Notes: generated by a model from the letters alone, not told the origin. A stretch of 64,000 nucleotides of DNA from an uncultured Lachnospiraceae bacterium (GCA_910587635.1 CAJUNB010000024.1:72351-136350); one strand, 5' to 3'. Counted from the stretch's first letter, positions 26,119 to 36,514 are shown. Made by a program: numbers and translations.

Positions 26119-29100
26119 ATGTACCAAAAGGTATCCACAGACTTAAATTTTGTGAACAGAGAAAAAGATGTAGAGAAATTCTGGCGTGAAAATGATATTT
26201 TCCGAAAAAGTACAGAAAACAGAAAAGAGGGCAAGACGTATACTTTCTATGACGGACCGCCTACAGCTAATGGAAAACCGCATATCGGCCATGTACTGAC
26301 CCGTGTCATCAAGGATATGATTCCAAGATACCGGACGATGAAGGGACATATGGTTCCGAGAAAGGCAGGCTGGGATACTCATGGCCTTCCGGTAGAACTG
26401 GAAGTGGAGAAGCTGCTGGGCCTGGACGGCAAGGAGCAGATTGAGGAATATGGTCTGGATCCGTTTATCTGTAAATGTAAGGAAAGTGTCTGGAAGTATA
26501 AGGGGATGTGGGAAGACTTTTCAGCTACGGTTGGATTCTGGGCGGATATGGATGACCCTTATGTGACGTATCATGATGATTATATTGAATCCGAATGGTG
26601 GGCACTGAAGGAAATCTGGAAGAAAGATCTGCTCTATAAGGGTTTTAAGATTGTACCGTATTGTCCCAGATGTGGAACTCCCCTCTCTTCCCATGAGGTA
26701 GCACAAGGGTACAGGGCGGTGAAGGAGCGTTCTGCAATTGTGCGGTTTCGGGTAAAGGCGGAAGATGCCTATTTCCTGGCATGGACGACGACGCCGTGGA
26801 CATTGCCTTCTAACCTGGCTCTTTGTGTGAACCCGGATGAAGTTTATGTGAAAGTGAAGGCGGCAGATGGCTATACTTACTATATGGCGCAGGCGCTGCT
26901 TGACAAAGTGCTGGGCAAACTGGGGGATGAGGAAACCGGGAAAGCCGCTTATGAGGTTTTGGAAACATATATCGGGAAAGAGCTGGAATATAAAGAATAT
27001 GAGCCGCTGTTTGCCTGCGCGGGTGAAGGGGCCGCACGCCAGAATAAAAAAGCTCACTATGTTACTTGTGACAGCTATGTTACGATGACGGACGGTACCG
27101 GTATCGTCCACATCGCACCGGCTTTCGGTGAAGACGATGCCCAGGTAGGACGGAAATATGGGCTGCCTTTCGTACAGTTCGTAGATGGCAAAGGCAATAT
27201 GACCCAGGAGACATCTTATGCGGGTATGTTCGTGAAGGATGCGGACCCGGAGATTCTGAAAGATCTGGACAGAGAGGGGAAACTGTTCGATGCACCAAAA
27301 TTTGAGCATGATTATCCCTTCTGCTGGAGATGTGATACACCGCTGATCTATTATGCGAGAGAATCCTGGTTTATCAAGATGACGGCAGTCAAGGATGACC
27401 TGATCCGAAACAACAATACGATCAACTGGATTCCCGAATCTATCGGTAAGGGCCGTTTTGGAGACTGGCTGGAAAATATTCAGGACTGGGGTATTTCCCG
27501 AAATCGTTACTGGGGGACACCGCTGAATGTGTGGGAATGCGAATGCGGACATATGCACAGCATCGGGAGCCGACAGGAGCTGGAGGAAATGAGCGGCAAC
27601 CCGGCAGCGAAGACGGTGGAGCTGCACAGGCCTTATATTGACGAGATCACCATCAAATGTCCCAAGTGCGGAAAAGAGATGCATCGCGTACCGGAGGTGA
27701 TCGACTGCTGGTTCGATTCCGGCGCCATGCCTTTTGCACAGCATCATTATCCTTTCGAAAATAAAGAACTGTTCGAGCAGCAGTTCCCGGCACAGTTTAT
27801 CTCCGAGGCGGTAGACCAGACGAGAGGATGGTTTTACTCTCTGCTGGCTGAGTCTACACTGCTGTTTAATAAGGCACCCTATGAGAACGTTATAGTCATG
27901 GGGCATGTACAGGATGAGAACGGACAGAAAATGTCTAAATCCAAAGGCAATGCGGTAGATCCTTTTGATGCATTGAAACAGTACGGGGCCGATGCGATTC
28001 GATGGTATTTCTACATTAATTCGGCGCCCTGGTTGCCCAAGAGATTTCATGGTAAGGCCGTTATGGAAGGACAGCGGAAATTCATGGGCACTCTCTGGAA
28101 TACCTATGCCTTTTTCGTACTTTATGCCAATATTGATGGCTTTGACGCCACAAAGTATACACTGGAATACGATAAGCTTCCCGCTATGGACAAATGGCTC
28201 CTGTCCCGTCTGAATACAGTAGTGCAGGATGTTGACTATGATCTGGAAAATTACCGTATCCCGGAAGCTGCCAGGGCCCTTCAGGATTTTGTGGATGAAA
28301 TGAGTAACTGGTATGTGAGACGGGGAAGAGAGCGTTTTTGGGCAAAGGGAATGGAACAGGATAAGATCAATGCTTATATGACACTGTATACGGCGCTTGT
28401 AACTGTTTCCAAAGCGGCGGCACCCATGATTCCTTTTATGACAGAACAGATCTATTTAAATCTCGTAAAGAGTGTGGACAAAGAAGCGCCGGAGAGTATT
28501 CATCTGTGTGATTTCCCGGTGGCAGATCTGCAGATGATTGATAAAAAGCTGGAAGAGGATATGAAATCCGTTCTGGATACGGTGGTTTTGGGAAGAGCTG
28601 CAAGGAATACGGCCAACATCAAGAACAGACAGCCCATTGGAAAGATGTATGTGAAAGCGGAAGCAGAGCTTTCCGATTTCTACAGGGATATCATTGCAGA
28701 TGAATTGAATGTGAAGGAGATCGTATATTCCCAGGATGTGAGAGACTTCACAACCTATACTTTCAAGCCGCAGCTCAAGACACTGGGCAGACGTTTCGGG
28801 AAACAGCTGAACGCCTTAAAGGAAGTGCTGACGGGACTGGATGGCAACAGCGCCATGGATGAGATCAATGAAAAAGGCACGCTCACCGTCATATTAGATG
28901 GAAAGGAAGAAATGCTGGAAAAGGACGATTTACTCATTGATATGGCACAGGTGGAAGGTTTTGTATCGGAGAGTTATGGTGGCATTACCGTTGTTCTGGA
29001 TACGAACCTGTCAGAAGAACTTGTGGAAGAAGGATTTGTCTATGAAGTGATCAGCAAGATTCAGACGATGCGGAAAGAGGTCGGCTTCGAAGTGATGGAT

Positions 29101-29277
29101 CATATCGTTGTCTCTGTACAGGGTAACGAAAAGATTGGCAGTGTAGTCAAGAAAAATACAGAGAGCATCCAGACAAAGGTACTGGCAGATGACATTGTGT
29201 ATGATAAATCTCTGAAAAATGCGAAAGAATGGAATATTAATGGGGAGATTGTTACCATTGGAGTGGAAAAACAGTAA
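26119..29277 (+). CDS. ileS: Isoleucyl-tRNA synthetase, long (type 2-like) form
   Basis: Charges tRNA-Ile and edits valine. HIGH is at residues 55-58 and KMSKS at 604-608, with the zinc-type pair CPRC in the insertion region and the CP1 editing domain between. At 1,052 aa it is longer than Bacillus or E. coli IleS (about 920-940 aa). With GWDTHGLPVELEVEK it resembles the eukaryote-like second bacterial class that is often insensitive to mupirocin. The frame runs upstream into the T-box leader, but CAGGAGGG precedes the ATG at 26119. Regulation is by the T-box leader. Confidence 0.96.
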   Translation: MYQKVSTDLNFVNREKDVEKFWRENDIFRKSTENRKEGKTYTFYDGPPTANGKPHIGHVLTRVIKDMIPRYRTMKGHMVPRKAGWDTHGLPVELEVEKLLGLDGKEQIEEYGLDPFICKCKESVWKYKGMWEDFSATVGFWADMDDPYVTYHDDYIESEWWALKEIWKKDLLYKGFKIVPYCPRCGTPLSSHEVAQGYRAVKERSAIVRFRVKAEDAYFLAWTTTPWTLPSNLALCVNPDEVYVKVKAADGYTYYMAQALLDKVLGKLGDEETGKAAYEVLETYIGKELEYKEYEPLFACAGEGAARQNKKAHYVTCDSYVTMTDGTGIVHIAPAFGEDDAQVGRKYGLPFVQFVDGKGNMTQETSYAGMFVKDADPEILKDLDREGKLFDAPKFEHDYPFCWRCDTPLIYYARESWFIKMTAVKDDLIRNNNTINWIPESIGKGRFGDWLENIQDWGISRNRYWGTPLNVWECECGHMHSIGSRQELEEMSGNPAAKTVELHRPYIDEITIKCPKCGKEMHRVPEVIDCWFDSGAMPFAQHHYPFENKELFEQQFPAQFISEAVDQTRGWFYSLLAESTLLFNKAPYENVIVMGHVQDENGQKMSKSKGNAVDPFDALKQYGADAIRWYFYINSAPWLPKRFHGKAVMEGQRKFMGTLWNTYAFFVLYANIDGFDATKYTLEYDKLPAMDKWLLSRLNTVVQDVDYDLENYRIPEAARALQDFVDEMSNWYVRRGRERFWAKGMEQDKINAYMTLYTALVTVSKAAAPMIPFMTEQIYLNLVKSVDKEAPESIHLCDFPVADLQMIDKKLEEDMKSVLDTVVLGRAARNTANIKNRQPIGKMYVKAEAELSDFYRDIIADELNVKEIVYSQDVRDFTTYTFKPQLKTLGRRFGKQLNALKEVLTGLDGNSAMDEINEKGTLTVILDGKEEMLEKDDLLIDMAQVEGFVSESYGGITVVLDTNLSEELVEEGFVYEVISKIQTMRKEVGFEVMDHIVVSVQGNEKIGSVVKKNTESIQTKVLADDIVYDKSLKNAKEWNINGEIVTIGVEKQ

Positions 29278-29339
29278 AAATAGTGGTATTATGTACGCGG
29301 AGGCAATAAGCAGTGAAACATAAAATGGAGGGATGAATA

Positions 29340-31820
29340 GTGAAAGAGACAATAATGCGTAAAAAACCGGCGAAAAAACTTTCTTTTGATACTGAGTTAT
29401 TTAAAAGAAGTGTCTTATATAATGTAAGAACGCTGTATCGGAAGACATTGGAGGAAGCGACGCCCCAGCAGATCTTTCAGGCAGTTTCTTATGCGATTAA
29501 AGATGCGATTATCGATAACTGGATGGACAGCCAGAAACAATATGAAAAGCAGGACGTTAAGATTGTATATTATATGTCCATGGAATTTTTGATGGGACGC
29601 GCCCTTGGCAACAATATGATCAACCTGCAGGCATATGAGGAAGCGAAAAAAGCGTTGGAAGAATTGGGCGTAGATATCAACGTAATCGAAGACCAGGAGC
29701 CGGATCCGGCACTGGGAAACGGTGGCCTTGGCCGACTTGCCGCCTGCTTTTTGGATTCCCTTGCTACACTGAATTATGCGGCTTACGGCTGTGGTATCCG
29801 TTACCGCTATGGTATGTTTAAACAGGAAATCAGAGATGGCTATCAGGTAGAAGTGCCGGATAATTGGCTTGTGGATGGAAATCCCTTCGAACTGCGTCGT
29901 CCTGAATATACAAAGGAAGTAAAATTTGGCGGTTATGTCACAGTGAAGACGGACGAGAAGGGCAGACAGCATTTCGTACAGGAAGGATACCAGTCCGTAC
30001 ATGCAGTTCCTTATGATCTGCCGATCATTGGCTATGGCAATGGGAATGTCAATACACTGCGTATCTGGGATGCACAGCCTATTGAGTGCTTCGAGTTAAA
30101 TTCCTTTGATAAAGGGAATTATCAGAAGGCAGTGGAACAGGAGAACCTGGCCAGAAACATCGTAGAAGTGCTCTATCCCAATGATAATCACTATGCGGGT
30201 AAAGAGCTGAGGCTGAAACAGCAGTATTTCTTTATTTCAGCTTCTGTACAGGAAGCTGTGTGCAAATATATGAGAAACCATAAGGATGTACGTAAATTCT
30301 ATGAAAAAGCGACTTTCCAGCTCAATGATACCCACCCGACTGTAGCGGTAGCGGAGCTGATGCGTGTACTTATGGATGAATATTGTCTCTCATGGGAAGA
30401 GGCGTGGGATGTTACCACGAAGACATGTGCTTATACGAATCATACGATTATGGCGGAGGCGTTGGAAAAATGGCCGATCGAGCTGTTTTCCAGACTGCTT
30501 CCCCGTATCTATCAGATCATAGAGGAAATCAACCGCAGATTTATTCTGGATATTGAGAAAAAATATCCTGGCAATCATGAGAAAATACGTAAAATGGCCA
30601 TCCTCTATGACGGGCAGGTAAAGATGGCCCATCTTGCCATCGCTGCAGGCTATTCTGTCAATGGTGTTGCGCGGCTGCATACAGAAATTTTAAAGACACA
30701 GCAGCTTCGTGATTTTTATGAAATGATGCCGGAGAAATTCAACAATAAGACGAACGGTATTACCCAGAGAAGATTTCTTCTTCACGGCAATCCACTGTTG
30801 GCAAAATGGGTGACAGAAAAGATCGGGGACGAATGGATTACCAACCTTCCGGCAATTCATAAACTGGCTCTTTATGCAGAAGATAAAAAGGCACAACATG
30901 AATTTATGAATATCAAATACCGGAATAAAGTACGCCTTGCTGCCTATATCAAAGAGCACAATGGCGTGGATGTGGATCCCCGTTCCATCTTTGACGTACA
31001 GGTTAAGAGACTGCATGAATATAAGAGACAGCTTCTGAACATTCTGCATGTTATGTATTTGTACAATCAGTTAAAAGACAATCCGGGAATGGAGTTCTAT
31101 CCGAGGACATTTATTTTCGGTGCGAAGGCAGCAGCCGGTTATAAAAACGCAAAGCTGACGATCAAGCTTATCAATTCAGTGGCAGATGTGGTAAACAATG
31201 ACCCGGACATCAACGGCAGGATTAAGGTAGTTTTCATCGAAAATTATAGAGTTTCCAATGCAGAACTGATCTTTGCAGCGGCAGATGTATCTGAGCAGAT
31301 TTCCACGGCAAGCAAAGAGGCATCTGGAACGGGTAATATGAAGTTTATGTTAAACGGAGCCCTGACCCTCGGCACGATGGACGGTGCCAATGTGGAGATT
31401 GTGGAAGAAGTGGGAGAAGAGAATACTTTTCTGTTTGGCCTGAGCTCCGATGAGGTAATTCAGTATGAAAATTATGGTGGGTATGATCCTACGGAAATTT
31501 TCAACAATGATCCGGATGTACGCAGAGTATTGATGGAAATGATCAACGGTACTTTCTCTCATGACAATCCTGAATTGTTTAGAGATTTGTATAATTCACT
31601 TTTAAATACCCGCAGCACTTCCAAAGCGGATATGTACTTTATTCTGAAGGACTTTCGTTCTTATGCGGAGGCACAAAAGAGAGTGGAAGCCGCTTACAGA
31701 GATGAAGCGGGCTGGGCAAAGAGTGCGATACTGAATGTGGCATGTTCCGGCAAATTCAGTTCTGACCGTACAATTCAGGAATATGTAGAGGATATCTGGC
31801 ACTTGGACAAAGTAAAGTAG
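29340..31820 (+). CDS. glgP: Glycogen/alpha-glucan phosphorylase (GT35)
   Basis: Releases glucose-1-phosphate from glycogen or maltodextrin using phosphate and PLP. The 826-residue protein has normal length. GNGGLGRLAACFLDS lies near residue 120, and the PLP lysine (Lys668) lies in SGTGNMKFMLNGA. The start is a GTG 7 bases after GGAGGG (29327-29332); an in-frame ATG at 29355 is less well placed. It follows ileS by 60 bases without an evident terminator, so some readthrough is possible. Not linked to other glycogen genes here. Confidence 0.95.
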   Translation: MKETIMRKKPAKKLSFDTELFKRSVLYNVRTLYRKTLEEATPQQIFQAVSYAIKDAIIDNWMDSQKQYEKQDVKIVYYMSMEFLMGRALGNNMINLQAYEEAKKALEELGVDINVIEDQEPDPALGNGGLGRLAACFLDSLATLNYAAYGCGIRYRYGMFKQEIRDGYQVEVPDNWLVDGNPFELRRPEYTKEVKFGGYVTVKTDEKGRQHFVQEGYQSVHAVPYDLPIIGYGNGNVNTLRIWDAQPIECFELNSFDKGNYQKAVEQENLARNIVEVLYPNDNHYAGKELRLKQQYFFISASVQEAVCKYMRNHKDVRKFYEKATFQLNDTHPTVAVAELMRVLMDEYCLSWEEAWDVTTKTCAYTNHTIMAEALEKWPIELFSRLLPRIYQIIEEINRRFILDIEKKYPGNHEKIRKMAILYDGQVKMAHLAIAAGYSVNGVARLHTEILKTQQLRDFYEMMPEKFNNKTNGITQRRFLLHGNPLLAKWVTEKIGDEWITNLPAIHKLALYAEDKKAQHEFMNIKYRNKVRLAAYIKEHNGVDVDPRSIFDVQVKRLHEYKRQLLNILHVMYLYNQLKDNPGMEFYPRTFIFGAKAAAGYKNAKLTIKLINSVADVVNNDPDINGRIKVVFIENYRVSNAELIFAAADVSEQISTASKEASGTGNMKFMLNGALTLGTMDGANVEIVEEVGEENTFLFGLSSDEVIQYENYGGYDPTEIFNNDPDVRRVLMEMINGTFSHDNPELFRDLYNSLLNTRSTSKADMYFILKDFRSYAEAQKRVEAAYRDEAGWAKSAILNVACSGKFSSDRTIQEYVEDIWHLDKVK

Positions 31821-31886
31821 TCCTTTAAAAGGGATTTGAAATACAGTCGCGGCTGTAAATATAATCAACAGGAGGATACAGAGAAG

Positions 31887-34175
31887 ATGGTACATTTATC
31901 TGATGGCGGTGCCTATCTGATAAACGGAACACAGATCATAGAAGATTCTCCCCGGGCACTGGAGGAAATCCAGAGCCTGACGGGGATGACTACGACAAAG
32001 GAAGAGGCGGTCAAAAAGACGATCGGTTATGGTATTTTAGCAGATCACAACACTTCCGGTAATATGGAAAAGCTGAAAATCCGGTTTGATAAACTGACGA
32101 GCCATGATATTACATTTGTGGGAATTATTCAGACGGCGAGAGCATCGGGGCTTGAGAAATTTCCAATGCCATATGTATTGACCAACTGCCATAATTCGCT
32201 CTGTGCAGTGGGAGGGACGATCAACGAAGACGATCATATGTTTGGATTATCCTGTGCCAAAAAGTATGGTGGTGTCTATGTGCCCCCTCACCAGGCGGTC
32301 ATTCACCAATATGCCCGGGAGGTGCTGGCGGAAGGGGGCAAGATGATACTTGGCTCTGACAGTCATACCCGCTATGGCGCCCTTGGTACGATGGCTATGG
32401 GAGAAGGCGGACCGGAGCTTGTAAAACAGCTTTTGCTGCAGACCTATGATATCAATATGCCGCAGATCGTAGCGGTCTATCTGAAGGGAGAGCCAAAAAG
32501 AGGAGTAGGTCCTCAGGATGTGGCCCTTGCTATTATCGGTGCCGTATTTGGTAACGGTTATGTGAATAATAAAGTGATGGAATTTGTAGGACCGGGCGTG
32601 AAAAATCTAAGTGCGGATTTTCGTATCGGCATTGATGTCATGACGACAGAGACTACATGCTTATCTTCCATCTGGGAGACAGATGAGACGATTGAGGAGT
32701 TCTATGAGATCCATGGCAGAAAGAGTGATTTTGCGAAGCTGGCACCCGGCGGAGTGGCATACTATGACGGTCTGGTGACTGTAGATCTGGACAAAGTGGA
32801 GCCGATGATCGCTATGCCGTTCCATCCCAGCAATACGTATACGATCGCAGAAGTCAATAAAAATCCGGTGGATATCATTGCTGATGTGGAAAAACGTGCC
32901 CAGGTGAGCCTGGGAGGTGCAGTGACATATTCCCTGAAAGAAAAAGTGTGGGACGGTAAGTTCCATGTGGATCAGGGAATTATCGCAGGCTGTGCCGGCG
33001 GCGGATTCGAAAATATATGCGCGGCGGCAGATATCCTGAAAGGTTCTGCCATCGGAACGGACGGCTTTACACTGAGTGTCTATCCGGCCTCCATGCCGAT
33101 CTATATGGAGCTGATAAAGAATGGCTGTGCAGCTACGATACTGGAGACAGGAGCCGTGCTGAAGACTGCATTCTGCGGCCCTTGCTTCGGGGCGGGGGAT
33201 ACACCGGCTAACAATGCTTTCAGTATCCGGCATTCTACCCGTAACTTCCCTAACAGGGAAGGCTCCAAGCTGCAGAGTGGACAGATTTCTTCCGTGGCAC
33301 TGATGGATGCCCGCTCCATCGCGGCGACGGCTGCCAATAAAGGGGTATTGACACCAGCCACAGAATTTGACGGGACAATAAATCGGTATCAGTATTATTT
33401 CGACTCCAAAATATATGAAAATCGTGTCTTTGATTCCAAAGGGAAGGCGGATCCCTCCGTGGCAATACAGCTTGGACCGAATATCAAAGACTGGCCGGAG
33501 ATGACGGCGCTGCCTGAGAACCTGCTGCTGCGGGTGGTAGCGGAGATTCATGATCCGGTGACAACGACAGATGAGCTCATTCCTTCCGGGGAGACTTCTT
33601 CCTATCGTTCCAATCCTCTCGGGCTGGCAGAATTTACTCTGTCAAGGAAAGTGCCGGAATACGTGGGACTTGCCAAAGACATTCAGATGGCACAGAAGGC
33701 AGTGATGGAAGGCAGATGTCCTGCAGAAGAAAAGCCGGAGCTTGTGGATATTATGAAAGCCGTACACACCATGTTCCCGGAAGCGGAGAAGGAAAACACG
33801 GGTTTTGGCTCCACGATCTTTGCGGTAAAGCCAGGAGACGGCTCCGCCAGGGAACAGGCCGCTTCCTGTCAGAAGGTGCTGGGAGGCTGGGCAAATATTG
33901 CCAATGAATATGCTACGAAACGGTATCGTTCCAATTTAATCAACTGGGGGATGCTGCCGCTTCTCATAGAAAAGGGAGAACTGCCCTTTCAGAATCTGGA
34001 CTATCTGTTCCTGCCCGGTATCCGGCAGGTAGTGGAGACGGGGGCGTGTGAGATCACAGCCTATGTCGTAAAAGAAGGAAAGATGGAACCTTTTAGCTTA
34101 AAGCTGGGAGAGATGACCGATGAGGAAAGGCAGATTATTCTGAAAGGATGCCTGATTAATTACAACAGAATCTAA
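31887..34175 (+). CDS. Aconitase-superfamily hydratase (YbhJ-like)
   Basis: A 762-residue member of the aconitase/isopropylmalate isomerase superfamily. Cysteine ligands for a 4Fe-4S cluster can be placed at AGCAGGGFEN and in FCGPCFG. GSDSHTRYGALGTMAMGEGG and SSVALMDARSIAATAANKG are superfamily landmarks. It is shorter and more divergent than AcnA (about 890 aa) and resembles the E. coli YbhJ group, whose substrate is not settled. The ATG at 31887 follows AGGAGG; an earlier in-frame ATG at 31836 lacks a ribosome site. No other citric-acid-cycle gene is adjacent. Confidence 0.85.
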   Translation: MVHLSDGGAYLINGTQIIEDSPRALEEIQSLTGMTTTKEEAVKKTIGYGILADHNTSGNMEKLKIRFDKLTSHDITFVGIIQTARASGLEKFPMPYVLTNCHNSLCAVGGTINEDDHMFGLSCAKKYGGVYVPPHQAVIHQYAREVLAEGGKMILGSDSHTRYGALGTMAMGEGGPELVKQLLLQTYDINMPQIVAVYLKGEPKRGVGPQDVALAIIGAVFGNGYVNNKVMEFVGPGVKNLSADFRIGIDVMTTETTCLSSIWETDETIEEFYEIHGRKSDFAKLAPGGVAYYDGLVTVDLDKVEPMIAMPFHPSNTYTIAEVNKNPVDIIADVEKRAQVSLGGAVTYSLKEKVWDGKFHVDQGIIAGCAGGGFENICAAADILKGSAIGTDGFTLSVYPASMPIYMELIKNGCAATILETGAVLKTAFCGPCFGAGDTPANNAFSIRHSTRNFPNREGSKLQSGQISSVALMDARSIAATAANKGVLTPATEFDGTINRYQYYFDSKIYENRVFDSKGKADPSVAIQLGPNIKDWPEMTALPENLLLRVVAEIHDPVTTTDELIPSGETSSYRSNPLGLAEFTLSRKVPEYVGLAKDIQMAQKAVMEGRCPAEEKPELVDIMKAVHTMFPEAEKENTGFGSTIFAVKPGDGSAREQAASCQKVLGGWANIANEYATKRYRSNLINWGMLPLLIEKGELPFQNLDYLFLPGIRQVVETGACEITAYVVKEGKMEPFSLKLGEMTDEERQIILKGCLINYNRI

Positions 34176-34266
34176 AGTTTTTGCCCTCAGTACCGATATA
34201 GTAATTACAGGGAATTGTTTATGGCCAAAGCATTTCCCTGTAAATAGAGGAAACTGATGGACCACG

Positions 34267-34316
34267 GATGGTATTAGATGGGAACAGGAAGTTCTGCGTC
34301 TTATGCCATCTTTTTT
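34267..34316 (+). terminator. Terminator after the aconitase-like gene
   Basis: GATGGTAT (34267-34274) pairs with ATGCCATC (34303-34310), extended by inner GAAC/GTTC pairing, then six T. A second hairpin without a T-run (34205-34214 with 34233-34242) precedes it. Otherwise the 178-base gap 34176-34353 shows nothing recognised. Confidence 0.75.
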
Positions 34317-34353
34317 CATGGAAGAATGGAAAATCAGAGAATGGGGGTAATAT

Positions 34354-35430
34354 TTGCGAATTAATTCCAGTGTAATAGGAATGGAATCCGCCAGAAGGTA
34401 TACTTCTGTAACAAGAAAATCAACAAGTTTTATGAGTCAGACCTATATGGGTCTTTTGGGAAGAAAGGAAGGAGACCTGACTTTCCGGGGCAAGCTTTCC
34501 GGCAATGAAGAAGAAAGAAGGAAAGCTGGGAAAGGAAGTAAGCAGGATGCGATGCTGGATTTGCAAAACAGATATCAGGTATCCGGTACTTCCAGAATTT
34601 CCATGCGGGATGAGATGGACGCTTATAACCGCATACGTCAGCAGTGTATTCAGTTTTTAATGAATCTTTTCGATGGTGGAAAGAGGGCTTCACAGAGTGG
34701 CATTATCGGGGCGGATGCGGTTCCTTCGGAAAATGTATCTGTTTCTACAACGGTCATTTCCGGGAATATCAGTGAAACCTATGAGGAGGAAGAACATACG
34801 TCGTTTCAGACGACGGGAAGCGTAGTCACTGCAGACGGCAGAACGATAGAATTCAATCTGGAGATGGAAATGAGCCGTAGTTTCCGTGCAACTTACGAAC
34901 AGAGTTATGAAGTGATGTACCGGAACGTGCAGACATGCGATCCTCTCGTTATTAATTTAGACAGTAATGTGGCGTCTGTATCAGATCAGAAGTTCCTGTT
35001 CGACATCGACGGTGACGGTATTCTGGACGAAATTTCTCAGTTGAATGCAGGCAGCGGATATCTGGCACTGGATAAGAACGGTGACGGCACAATCAATGAC
35101 GGCAATGAACTGTTCGGCCCCCAGTCAGGTAACGGGTTTGCTGATCTGGCTCAGTATGATGACGACGGCAATGGATGGATCGATGAAAATGATGCGATCT
35201 GGGAAAAACTGCTGATCTGGACAAAAGACGAAAAAGGAAGAGATCAGTTATATCATATTTCCGAGAAAGGAATCGGCGCGATTTGTCTGCAAAACCAGTC
35301 CACAGATTTTTCACTGAACTCTCTTAACAATAATCAGACCAACGCGTTTATCCGCAGCACAGGAATTTTTCTGTATGAGAATGGGGGCGTTGGCACTGTG
35401 CAGCATGTGGATCTGGCAAAACAAGCCTGA
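34354..35430 (+). CDS. Protein with calcium-binding EF-hand-like repeats, no signal peptide
   Basis: A 358-residue protein of unknown function. The first 195 residues are polar with no recognised domain. After DPLVINLDSN there is a block with DIDGDGILDE, DKNGDGTINDGNELFG and DDDGNGWIDENDAIW. This pattern is known as a calcium-binding module near the ends of RTX-like toxins and large adhesins of other bacteria. There is no signal peptide, lipobox or membrane segment, and the N terminus (MRINSSVIGMESARR) slightly recalls flagellar-type proteins. The start is TTG after GGGGGT. Single gene between a terminator and spoIID. The domain call is good, the role unknown. Confidence 0.8.
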   Translation: MRINSSVIGMESARRYTSVTRKSTSFMSQTYMGLLGRKEGDLTFRGKLSGNEEERRKAGKGSKQDAMLDLQNRYQVSGTSRISMRDEMDAYNRIRQQCIQFLMNLFDGGKRASQSGIIGADAVPSENVSVSTTVISGNISETYEEEEHTSFQTTGSVVTADGRTIEFNLEMEMSRSFRATYEQSYEVMYRNVQTCDPLVINLDSNVASVSDQKFLFDIDGDGILDEISQLNAGSGYLALDKNGDGTINDGNELFGPQSGNGFADLAQYDDDGNGWIDENDAIWEKLLIWTKDEKGRDQLYHISEKGIGAICLQNQSTDFSLNSLNNNQTNAFIRSTGIFLYENGGVGTVQHVDLAKQA

Positions 35431-35499
35431 AATGTCATAGCGCTTCCCATAATTTCATATGCTGTAGCAAACGGCTGAAAAGCAGACATTTGATCATGT

Positions 35500-36471
35500 A
35501 TGAGGACTTTCATGGGACGTGTGCACAGAAACCGAAAGAGAACTGTATCTGGCAGAAAAAAACTGTCAGCTGCAGTTCTTTTTATGTTAGGACTAACTCT
35601 GATGGTACTGTATTTTTATGGAAAGTTTTCTCAGCAAGTCAGAATCAGGGAAGAAAATCACTTTACGATCATAAAGGAAAGTCTGGCAGGGCGGGAAGAA
35701 ATTCCATTGGAAGAATATTTGCTGGGAGCCATGGCTGTGAGTCTGCCGGAAGATGCCAGCCCGGAAGTCTGTAAAGCGCAGGCGGTGATTTTGCGAACCC
35801 ATGTGGAGAAACTGGCAAAAGAAACAGGAAGCTTTTATCTTTCTTATGAGGTTCTTTGTCAGGAAAGTCTGACGGGAATGTCGCTTTATGATAAATATAG
35901 CGGTGAAAATGCTAATCAGCTGGAGGTACTGCAAACGGCCATTCAGGAGACGAAAGGCGAAATTTTGGTCTATGAGGAAATTCCTGTAGAGGCGCCTTTT
36001 TTTTCTCTGAGCAGTGGAAAGACGAGAAACGGAAACGAACTGTCTGAAACAGAAAATTATCCATATTTGCAATCGGTTGCATGCGAAGAGGACACATTTG
36101 CAGAAAACTACAGCCAGGAAATTGTGATCAATAAAAAAGTATGGTATGGCAGGCTTCAGGGCATATTTGATACAAAAGAAGAAATTGATCTGGAAAAAAT
36201 ACAATTTAAACAAGACAGTGCCGGTTATGTTACGGAAGTGATCTGGAGCGGAAAAAAGATTTCAGGAGAGTCTTTCCGGGAGCAACTGGACCTTCCTTCC
36301 GCCTGTTTTGTCGTGGAGGAATCAGAAAATCAGATTTTTATTGTGACAAAGGGGATCGGGCATGGACTGGGAATGAGCCTCTATACTGCGAATGTGATGG
36401 CAGCACAGGGAGAAGATTACAGAGAAATTTTACGGTATTTTTTCCCGCTCTGTGAAATTGTAAAAAACTGA
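35500..36471 (+). CDS. spoIID: SpoIID-like stage II sporulation protein
   Basis: SpoIID is a membrane-anchored lytic transglycosylase of the engulfment complex. One N-terminal membrane helix (about 24-42) is followed by the SpoIID/LytB domain: PLEEYLLGAMAV, KAQAVILRTH, SSGKTRNG and GIGHGLGMSLYTANVMAA. The usual GVVASEMP segment with the catalytic Glu reads GAMAVSLPEDA here, so the essential Glu appears replaced by Ser. Next to spoIIQ, as in other Clostridia. The ATG at 35500 has no clear ribosome site; the ATG at 35512, 5 bases after TGAGGA, may be the true start. Family confident, activity doubtful. Confidence 0.87.
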   Translation: MRTFMGRVHRNRKRTVSGRKKLSAAVLFMLGLTLMVLYFYGKFSQQVRIREENHFTIIKESLAGREEIPLEEYLLGAMAVSLPEDASPEVCKAQAVILRTHVEKLAKETGSFYLSYEVLCQESLTGMSLYDKYSGENANQLEVLQTAIQETKGEILVYEEIPVEAPFFSLSSGKTRNGNELSETENYPYLQSVACEEDTFAENYSQEIVINKKVWYGRLQGIFDTKEEIDLEKIQFKQDSAGYVTEVIWSGKKISGESFREQLDLPSACFVVEESENQIFIVTKGIGHGLGMSLYTANVMAAQGEDYREILRYFFPLCEIVKN

Positions 36472-36514
36472 ATAAAGAAATCGGAAGTGGTAAGACTAGG
36501 GATGAAGTGATAAG

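Noticed and set aside
26521..28050. Long 509-codon open frame on the minus strand within ileS
   Set aside because: It is antisense to conserved IleS sequence, has no ribosome site and no family resemblance; a by-product of codon use.
34176..34353. Possible riboswitch before the EF-hand-like gene
   Set aside because: I compared it by eye with c-di-GMP, purine, THF, ZTP and fluoride classes and found no core match; the hairpins are explained by a terminator.
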